Below are positions 6,418 to 12,198 of a stretch of DNA of 12,198 bases, in pieces. The stretch comes from Pelagophyceae sp. CCMP2097 (lineage: Eukaryota; Sar; Pelagophyceae). Numbering within the stretch: position 1 is the first letter of the stretch; the number at the start of each line of letters is the position of its first letter. The stretch covers positions 22,462-34,659 of the forward strand of contig MU657682.1 of assembly GCA_026770575.1 (NCBI GenBank). Direction: 5' to 3'. The notes beneath the pieces are model-generated. The model searched no databases, had not been told where the DNA came from, and saw nothing but the letters and a program-made list of their open reading frames with translations. Position numbers and translations under genes: made by a program.

Positions 6418-7694
6418 TCAGCACCCGTGGCGCTCGAGGGCGACGTCCCAGAGCCGCGCCGTCCCGTCGGCGCTCGCCGTCGCGACGCGCGTGCCGTCGG
6501 GCGAGAACGCGCAGGTTTCGACGTCACTGGTGTGCCCCTCGAGGGTCGCCAGCAGCGCACCCGTCTCGGCGTCCCAAATCCGCGCCGTCTCGTCCGCGCT
6601 CGCCGTCACGAGGCGCTTGCCGTCGGGCGAGAACGCGCAGCTCATGACGTAGTGGGTATGCCCCTCGAGCGTCGCCAGCAGCGCACCCGTCTCGGCGTCC
6701 CAGAGCCGCGCCGTCTCGTCCCTGCTCGCCGTCGCGATGCGCGCGTCGTCGGACGAGAACGCGCAGCTCAAGACGAAGTGAGCGTGCCCCACAAGCGTCG
6801 CCTGCAGCGCGCCCGTCTCGGCATCCCAGATCCGCACCTTGAAGATGCTCGCCGTCAAGACGCGCGTGCCGTCGGGCGAGAACGCGCAGCTGACGACGTG
6901 TCTGGTGTGTTAAGCGTCGCCAGCAGCGCGCCCGTCTCAGCGTCCCAAAGCCGCACCGTCCGGTCGCAGCTCGCCGTCAAAGAGGCGCTTGCCGTCGGGC
7001 GAAAATGCGCAGCACACCGTTGGTGTGCCCTACGAGCGTCACCTGAAGCGCGCCCGTCTCAGCGTCCCAGAGCCGCGCCGCCATGTCCCTGTTCGACGTC
7101 ACGACGCGCGTGCCGTCGGGCGAGAACGCGCAGCTGAAGACGCATCCGGTGTGCCCTTCAAACTCCACCAGCAGCGCGCCCGTCTCGGCGTCCCAGAGAC
7201 GCGCCGTGTTGTCGGCGCTTGCCGTCACGACGCGCGTGGCGTCAGGCGAGAACGCGCAGCTCACGACTTCGTCGACGTGCCCCTCGAGCCTCAGCAGCAA
7301 CGCGCCCGTTTCGGCGTCCCAGAGCCGCGCCGTCTTGTCCCAGGTCGCCGTCGCGATGCGGGTGCCGTCGGGCGAGAGCGCGCAGCTCGTGACGTTTCGG
7401 ACGTGCCCCTCGAGGATGGCGGTGCCCTTGAGGATGCGGTCCTGCCAGACGAGCTTGCGCAGGGTCAGCGCCACGGCGCGCGCGTCGCGGGCGACGCTCT
7501 TCGTGACGAAAGAGGCCGTCCGGCGACGCCGCCAGCCGGAGGATGGGCGTGTCCAGGTCGCGCTGCTCAAAGACGCGGATCCGAAGCGCGCCCGGGCGCG
7601 CCGCGAGGCCCGCGTGGAAGGCGGCATGACCCCCCCCCCCCGGGAAGGGCCAGAGGACGCCCGCGTCCGGGCCGGGCCGAGCGACTGGCTGCGA
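6418..7694 (-). pseudogene. WD40-repeat gene copy B, eight repeats with indels
   Basis: Read on the minus strand, eight WD40 units of about 42 residues run from about 7425 to the TGA at 6420-6418, with the signature GH-x4-V-x-SCAFSPDG-x-R-x-TAS-x-D-x-TARLWDAETGALL. Before them comes a module shared with copy C: DTPILRLA, then VTK, ARD-x-RAVA, LRK/RxLW-x-DRI, then an ILEGH start to repeat 1. The frame is broken in four places: one extra T at about 7509-7511 (CTCTTTCGTC), about five bases lost near 7010-7020, one extra T at 6979-6981 (CTCTTTGACGG), and about four bases lost near 6910, where TAA falls in frame. Upstream the module's frame stays open to 7694 across a run of twelve C (7630-7641) and shows AGVLWPF, echoing AGILWFF of copy C. 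No ATG is evident in that frame. Decay is likelier than four independent sequence errors, but read data would settle it. Confidence 0.7.
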
Positions 7695-7810
7695 TCATCC
7701 TTCGGGACACCAGGCTCCAGCTGTGCGACTCGCGCGCGCTCCGGGAAGGCGAGTGCGGCGACCGGTCACGGGCGGACCACTTCGCGTTCGACGACAACGC
7801 GCTGCTCTAG

Positions 7811-8136
7811 TTCAGCTGGAATGGTTAGATGATCGCCGTTCTTCCTCGTGATTTCGACTCTCTCATCCGCACCTTCACCCGCGCTCCGCCCTCCGCGCCG
7901 ACTTGTTTGATATCGATTGATTAAAGTAAAGATCGCCAAAGCTTAAGCGAAAAAAGCTGGTTCCAGAAGCTGCAAGAAATCCACGGTGCCCCAAACTGCG
8001 AGGTCGAGACTCGAGAAGCCCGCGCGCCCGACTCCACGCCGCCCGCCTGGCGACGCCGCCGGCGGGCCGCCCTCCGCCGCACGGGCCGCCGGAGCGTGGA
8101 GCCTGAAGGAAAACCTTTGGCGCCGCAGTCGCGACC
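7811..8136 (+). promoter_or_regulatory. Upstream region of ATG4
   Basis: The region separates the diverging 5' ends of WD40 copy B and ATG4. It contains an A+T-rich patch at about 7904-7960 (with TTGATTAAAGTAAAG) in otherwise G+C-rich DNA, a plausible core promoter location about 190-230 bases before the ATG. No classical TATA box or named operator is recognisable. An in-frame TGA at 8104-8106 lies upstream of the chosen start. Confidence 0.3.
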
Positions 8137-8162
8137 ATGCTCACAAACGGCGCCGCAGTCGC
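8119..8162. repeat. 14-bp direct repeat across the ATG4 start
   Basis: GGCGCCGCAGTCGC occurs at 8119-8132 and 8149-8162, exactly and in the same codon phase, on either side of the ATG at 8137. The second copy encodes GAAVA in the N-terminus. Confidence 0.85.
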
Positions 8163-10216
8163 CTTCCCGCCCGCGGCGGACGTCGACGACGGCGCCTGCC
8201 TCCTCGGCGTTCGCTACGGCGCCTGTTCGGCGGCGGCAATGCAGGAGCATTTGGAGAAGACGCTTTGGTTGACGTACCGATGTGGATTCCCGGAGATGAC
8301 GCCGTCAAATGCGGCGTCTTTGTTTGCTTATGATCCACCACGTCCTTCAAAAGCCCACAGGCCGCAAACGACGCCCCCGCGGCAAAACAACGCCGTAGGT
8401 ACGGCTTTACCGACGACGCCGGCTGGGGGTGCGGTTCCCCTGTCGAAGGGCGCTCTGTCGAAAGGCTCAGCGACCGCCGCGCGACTCTTGGACCGCGACA
8501 TTGTAGATGCATGCTCCGTTCGTCGCAGATGCTCTTCGCCGCCGCGCTGCGCAGGCACCTGGAGCGGCGCACTGCGGCCGGCGAAACGCGGGACTTGGTG
8601 CTCAAGTGGTATGTTGTCCCTCTCGTTCTTGCGTCGTCGCTTCCCGCCATACGCCGGACTCAGGTTCGCCGACGCGCCCGGCGACGTCGCCGTCTACTCG
8701 ATCCACAACATGGTCCGCGTTGGGCTACGCTACGACATGTGAGCCTGCCTCTCGACAATGACGCGACTGCAGAGCCGGGAGACAGGAACAAACGACCCGC
8801 AACCAAATCCGACGCTAGGCTGCCCGGCGAGTGGTACGGCCCGGGCATCTCGGCGATTGTGCTGCGCGACTTGTGCGAGATGCACGAAAGCTCGGGCCGG
8901 CGTCCGGTTGACGGAAAAGTTTGACGGCAACGTTCGACGCGCTTTGTGGCGACGGTCTCTGGTCGGCGACCGTCCTTTCTAGGCGAGCTCGATGCCCAGC
9001 TGGGCCTGCGCGTCTTGGTGACATCGTCGGAAGCTCCACTTTGTGAAGAATCAGTCTTCGACGACATGACTTCATACCGTCGCTTACCAGAAGAGGACGC
9101 CGAACCCGAATGCGAAGAGGCGCCCGTTTCAACCGCGGGCTACGACCCCCTGCACAAGCCGCCGCCCACGCCGAAGCGCGAGTTGGTGAAGAGGGAGCGA
9201 GATTTGCGGTGCCAAGCGGCTACGGCACAACGTTTGGAACAACCTTGGAACAACTCGCTCATCGTCCTCGTCCCGCTGCGCCTCGGCCTGGCAAAGCTCG
9301 AGGCGCACTACTTGGGGCCGCTGGTCAAGACTCTAAATTTCCCGCAGTCATTAGGCTTTGTACAAGGCCGTGTCCCAGACCCCTGCGCACCGCCGACCTC
9401 TGCGCACCGCCGCCGGCTAGGTCGGCGGCCGGCCGCGACAGGCGTGCTATTTTGTCGGCTGCAAGCGGCGGGGCGACGACAAAGACACTCGACTTCTGCC
9501 AGAGTGAGATGCCGATTTCTCCCCCCGTGCGCAATCGACCCGGATGCCCGCAGGCTCGTCGCGCTGGACCCGCACACGGTGCAGCCGTCGCCGTCGCTGG
9601 GGGCGGGGTTGCTTTCGGAGAAGCATTTGGAGAGCGTTAAGTGCACCAGCCCGAGACTCATCTCGCCCTCGAGTGAGTCCCTCGCGGTGACTCGTGGGAC
9701 TCGTGTTGAAGCGCCTCGGGACGGCCTCGCGCAGGCCTGGACCCGTCGCTGGCCCTCGGGTTTTACTGCGCCGGGCGGGAAGAGTTTGTCGACCTTTGTG
9801 CGAGGCTGCGCGGCCTTGGTGGAGAGGGCACCCCGATCCTCGTTGAAGTCATCGCCAAGCAAACGGCGAATACGTCCAACTGCGACGAGTCCGACTCGGA
9901 CGACGGCCTCTGCGACGTGAGTCCTGTCGTAACCCCGTCTCGAAGACGACCCTGGGCACCATTCTCGCCACACTGCGCATCTATGCACCACCACACACAC
10001 ACACCACGCACAGTCGCCGCACGCGTCCCGGCCCGCGTCCCCGCGCCGCCGCCGCGAAAGGCGGCGCCCTCGGCGGCGCCTCGTGGGCGCTTGCTCGTTG
10101 GCGCTCCCTCGGCGGAGCGCTTTATCTAGGGCGCGTCTCTTGGGCACCCGAGATTTCGACACTCGAGGCGTAGGCTCGGCAATGACGAGCTCGACGACGA
10201 GTACGTCGTCATCTGA
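8137..10216 (+). CDS. ATG4: ATG4 cysteine protease (peptidase C54), ten exons
   Basis: ATG4 is the cytosolic protease that trims the C-terminus of ATG8/LC3 to expose glycine and later frees ATG8 from phosphatidylethanolamine. Joining ten exons (8137-8303, 8399-8428, 8507-8608, 8664-8738, 8819-8901, 8983-9359, 9421-9503, 9554-9672, 9735-9916, 10130-10216) gives 434 residues; human ATG4B has 393. Family landmarks appear in order: LWLTYRCGFP (43-52), DAGWGCMLRSSQMLFA with catalytic Cys at 67, YSIHNM, GEWYGPG, LIVLVPLRLGL, FPQSLGF-VGGRP, YFVGC, LDPHTVQP with catalytic Asp 311 and His 313, LDPSLALGFYC, and a C-terminal DELDDEYVVI. The ATG at 8137 has ACC before it (Kozak-like) and an in-frame TGA at 8104-8106, and it places the Cys close to its position in human ATG4B (74). 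Exon joins are my predictions. The least certain are the weak donor at 8902 and the long last intron. No frame disruption is seen. Confidence 0.9.
8304..10129 (+). other. Nine predicted GT-AG introns of ATG4
   Basis: The predicted introns are 8304-8398, 8429-8506, 8609-8663, 8739-8818, 8902-8982, 9360-9420, 9504-9553, 9673-9734 and 9917-10129. Lengths are 95, 78, 55, 80, 81, 61, 50, 62 and 213 nt. All begin GT and end AG. Several donors are strong (GTATGT, GTGAGC, GTGAGA, two GTGAGT) and most acceptors are TAG or CAG. Each join restores a conserved ATG4 block: MTP-YGFTDD, GWG-CMLRSS, LKW-FADAP, YDM-LPGEWYG, LGF-VGGRP, LPE-LVALDPH, SPS-SLDPSLAL. Exon 2 is only 30 nt. The last intron is unusually long and contains a CACACA run; a small extra exon inside it cannot be excluded. 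Confidence 0.8.
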
Positions 10217-10788
10217 CCGCCGCCCGCCCGCGTGCCGGCGGCGGCCGTGGCGACGAAGGCCAAAAAGTGTGCATAAACTCGGACTGACGGACACTCTGCT
10301 TGACACAGATCTTCGAATCAGCGGACGCCGGCGGCCCGCCCCTGGCGGCTAGCGGGCGGCGCGCGAGCTGCTCGAGGGACCGGAATGGGGGTCCCTGGCG
10401 CGACGAATGGCCTTTCGTCATCGAGTGGCTTCTCGAGTGGTTTCTCGAGTGGCTCAGCACCGGACTCAACCCGCAATGGCAGCAGCACGCGGGCGCGGGC
10501 GAGGCAGATGCGCAATGCAACCAAGTGTCGGTGGCGTCGTGCCAAGACTTTTAGGCGGTCACAGGTGGCGGCGCAGGGGCACGGGGGACAACACTATGCC
10601 GGGTACGTCGACGGCGTCGAGAGTTAGGCCGCCGCGCTGTGGGACCGGCGCTCAAGGGCGCCCTCAAGCGCGATCCGGAGCCATGGCTTCCACGGAAGGC
10701 GGGCTTGGGCGCAGAGGCGATCCGGGCGGACGCCGCACAGGCCGATATCCGAGCCCCCTCAACGGCGGACTCTGGGGCATTTTCAACA
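10217..10788. other. Intergenic stretch with a short ORF-like segment
   Basis: This lies between the stops of ATG4 (+) and WD40 copy C (-). A plus-strand frame from about 10306 to TAG 10552-10554 contains WPFVIEWLLEWFLEWL and looks protein-like, but it has no ATG and follows an ACACAG that could be a splice acceptor. A second frame from the ATG at 10385 encodes 80 Ser/Arg-rich residues. Both owe part of their pattern to a 12-bp tandem repeat at 10422-10457. I do not call a gene. Confidence 0.35.
10422..10457. repeat. 12-bp tandem repeat, three units
   Basis: CGAGTGG followed by CTTCT, TTTCT or CTCAG recurs at 10422, 10434 and 10446. In one frame it gives the repeated EWLL/EWFL/EWLS peptide. 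Confidence 0.85.
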
Positions 10789-12003
10789 TTAGAATGCGTG
10801 CCAGAGGCGCGCCGTCGTGTCCCTGCTCGCCGTCGCGATTCGCTCGCCGTCGGGGGAAAAGGCGCAGCTGTAGACGACGTGGGTGTGGCCCTCGAGCGTC
10901 TTCTGCAGCGCGCCCGTCTTGGCGTCCCAGAGGCGCGCCGTCGCGTCGCTGCCCCCCGTGACGACGCGCTTGCCGTCGGGCGAGAAGGCGCAGCACGAGA
11001 CCTGGCCGTCGTGGCCCTCGAGCGTCGTTTGCAGCACGCCCATCTCGGCGTCCCAGATCTTCGCCGCGTCGCCGCTCGCCATCGCGACGCGCATGCCGTC
11101 GGGCGAGAACGCGCAGCTCACGACTCGGCCGGAAAGCCCCTCGAGCGTCGTCAGCAGCGCGCCCGTCTCGGCATCCCAGAGCCGGGCCGTCCCGTCGCGG
11201 CTCGCCGTGACGACGCGCTTGCCGTCGGGCGAGAACACGCAGCTCCAGACGACGTGCGTGTGTCCCTCGAGCGTCGTCAGCGGCGCGCCCGTCTCGGCGT
11301 CCCAGAGGCGCGCCGTCTTGTCCAAACTTGCCGTGACGACGCGCTTGCCGTCGGGCGAGAACGCGCAGCTCAGGACGGCGCCGGAGTGCCCCTCGAGCGT
11401 CACCTGCAGCACGCCCGTCTCCGCGTCCCAGACCCACGCCGTGAAGTCGGCGCTCGCCGTGACGAGGCGCGTGCCGTCGGGCGAGAAGGCGCAGCCGTAG
11501 ACGCCCGACGTGTGGCCTCGGAGCGTCGCCAGCAGCGCGCCCGTCTCGGCGTCCCAGAGCATCGCCGTGCCGTCGCTGCTCGCCGTCGCGACGCGCGTGC
11601 CGTCGGGCGAAAAGGCGCAGCACCAGACTAATAGGGTGTGCCCCTTGAAAATCGCCGCGTTCTTTGCGATGCGGTCCCGCCAGAGGATTCTTCGCAGGCA
11701 CGCCGCCACAGCGCGGCCGTCTCGGGCCGATTCTTTGGTGACGAGGAGCGCGTTTAAGGAGCCAGCGAGCCGCAGGATGGGCGTGCGCACGTCGCTCCGG
11801 AGCAGCTCGATGGCGCGGGCGCCTTGGAGCGCGTTTCGCGGCGGTGACGTCTTCGCCTGGCCTTCATTGGAGGCGCCGGGACCCGCTCTCGTGAGTTTTG
11901 AGGTTTCGACGATTCGTCCATCGTCGTCGGGACTGAAGACGTAGAAGAACCACGCCAGGCCGCTGAGGTCGTAGAAGAACCAGAGGATGCCGGCCGGCGC
12001 CAT
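10789..12003 (-). CDS. Seven-repeat WD40 protein, copy C (intact)
   Basis: One frame of 404 residues runs from the ATG at 12003 to TAA 10791-10789. Residues 1-23 are rich in Trp/Phe/Tyr with an internal duplication (ILWFFYDL, LAWFFYVF). They could be a signal anchor, though a charged residue makes this doubtful. Residues 71-118 form the module shared with copy B (RTPILRLAG, LLVTKESARDGRAVA, RRILWRDRI). From 119 to 404 there are seven WD40 units of about 42 residues, each with GH, CAFSPDG, TAS-x-D and LWDAETG signatures. Unit 5 reads EGLSGR with MASGDAAKIWD, and the last ends LWHAF. Seven units make a closed seven-bladed propeller, a protein-interaction scaffold; the partner cannot be told from sequence. 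The units are far more alike than in typical propellers, which suggests recent expansion or gene conversion. The nearest named family is unknown, so no symbol is given. Confidence 0.85.
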   Translation of the reverse strand: MAPAGILWFFYDLSGLAWFFYVFSPDDDGRIVETSKLTRAGPGASNEGQAKTSPPRNALQGARAIELLRSDVRTPILRLAGSLNALLVTKESARDGRAVAACLRRILWRDRIAKNAAIFKGHTLLVWCCAFSPDGTRVATASSDGTAMLWDAETGALLATLRGHTSGVYGCAFSPDGTRLVTASADFTAWVWDAETGVLQVTLEGHSGAVLSCAFSPDGKRVVTASLDKTARLWDAETGAPLTTLEGHTHVVWSCVFSPDGKRVVTASRDGTARLWDAETGALLTTLEGLSGRVVSCAFSPDGMRVAMASGDAAKIWDAEMGVLQTTLEGHDGQVSCCAFSPDGKRVVTGGSDATARLWDAKTGALQKTLEGHTHVVYSCAFSPDGERIATASRDTTARLWHAF

Positions 12004-12100
12004 CGCGCGAGCACGGAGCCGGAGCCGAGCCCGGCGAGAGTGGGGGCGGGCGCAGTAGACTTCTGAGTCTGACGAACGCGGAACCAGAGAACCCTGTCAA

Positions 12101-12110
12101 AATTTATAGG
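12101..12110 (-). promoter_or_regulatory. TATA-like box upstream of WD40 copy C
   Basis: On the minus strand the sequence reads CCTATAAATT, a good TATA-box match, about 100 bases upstream of the ATG at 12003. It stands out in the surrounding G+C-rich DNA. If it is the core promoter, the 5' leader would be roughly 70 nt. Confidence 0.5.
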
Positions 12111-12153
12111 GGTCGCCGGGCTTCGGAGCTGGTGGATAGGAGGGATTCGGTGA

Positions 12154-12194
12154 GGTCGTGGGCGAGGGTAGGTCGGTCGTGGGCGAGGGTAGTC
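12154..12194. repeat. 21-bp tandem repeat, two units
   Basis: GGTCGTGGGCGAGGGTAGGTC (in two parts: GGTCGTGGGCG, AGGGTAGGTC) at 12154-12174 is followed by the same unit lacking one G at 12175-12194. It lies about 45-90 bases upstream of the TATA-like box of WD40 copy C and may continue beyond the window. Confidence 0.8.
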
Positions 12195-12198
12195 AGTT

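Noticed and set aside
6905..7515. Programmed ribosomal frameshifting in WD40 copy B.
   Set aside because: Four separate indels of different sizes and no slippery heptamer shared among them; decay or sequence error is simpler.
6989..7832. Plus-strand open frames of 249-273 codons.
   Set aside because: Antisense shadow of WD40 copy B: the translations repeat PSGENAQ or GRERAA with the 126-bp period. The segment 7701-7810 (LRDTRLQLCDSRALREGECG) looks protein-like on its own but has no start or homologue I recognise.
8946..9920. A single plus-strand ORF of 324 codons as the gene here.
   Set aside because: It reads through three ATG4 introns and switches frame in the last exons. Its real ATG4 blocks are better explained by the spliced model.
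9308..10306. Minus-strand open frame of 332 codons.
   Set aside because: It runs opposite the ATG4 exons, which carry conserved active-site motifs on the plus strand. The minus translation has no domain.
10789..11640. The 126-bp periodic array as a CRISPR-like or satellite array.
   Set aside because: The units encode continuous WD40 repeats in one frame, with variation concentrated at expected variable positions.
10639..11944. Plus-strand frames of 144-330 codons and the minus-strand frame 10664-11701.
   Set aside because: They overlap the intact WD40 gene in wrong frames and show the same 42-residue periodicity with low-complexity arginine content.
5030..12003. WD40 genes and ATG4 as an autophagy gene cluster (WD40 as an ATG18- or ATG16-like partner).
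   Set aside because: The WD40 repeats show no FRRG lipid-binding motif and no ATG16 coiled coil. Adjacency alone is not evidence in a eukaryote.

Overview
The window reads as nuclear DNA from a small-genome, G+C-rich eukaryote. The strongest evidence is an ATG4-type autophagy cysteine protease gene (8137-10216, +) that makes sense only when about nine short GT-AG introns (50-95 nt, one of 213 nt) are removed. A four-repeat 'helicase-associated' (HA) domain protein and very regular 42-residue WD40 repeats fit a marine stramenopile alga, perhaps a pelagophyte of the Aureococcus/Pelagomonas kind. That placement is inference, not shown by a marker gene.

Layout. (1) 1-1402: no convincing gene. 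There are two blocks crowded with CGGGT/ACCCG pentamers (1-240 and 870-1062) and several diverged direct repeats. (2) 1411-1996: a 586-bp non-autonomous DNA transposon with 20-bp imperfect terminal inverted repeats and a perfect 8-bp target duplication, carrying a short transposase-like ORF fragment. (3) 2005-3537: a second inverted-repeat-bounded, TA-flanked element of about 1.5 kb that abuts the first. It encloses a minus-strand gene of unknown function (2111-3074) with a probable 90-nt intron and a later frame change. (4) 3548-4540 (+): the HA-domain gene, whose first ATG lies 11 nt beyond the second element. (5) 4918-5540 (+): a truncated, frameshifted WD40 copy (A). (6) 6418-7694 (-): a larger WD40 copy (B) with about four indels. 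(7) 8137-10216 (+): ATG4. (8) 10789-12003 (-): an intact seven-repeat WD40 gene (C) with a TATA-like box upstream.

How it fits together. The left third is repeat- and transposon-dominated. The right two thirds hold a small dispersed WD40 family: one intact and two decayed copies, with B and C sharing a short N-terminal module absent from A. ATG4 sits between B and C. It is the one gene whose biochemical role is clear: processing and delipidating ATG8 in autophagy. I see no evidence that the WD40 genes and ATG4 form a pathway, and no CRISPR, rRNA or tRNA genes. The least expected results are the spliced ATG4 model, with the conserved Cys/Asp/His positions and a C-terminal ATG8-binding-like motif, and the two adjoining inverted-repeat elements.
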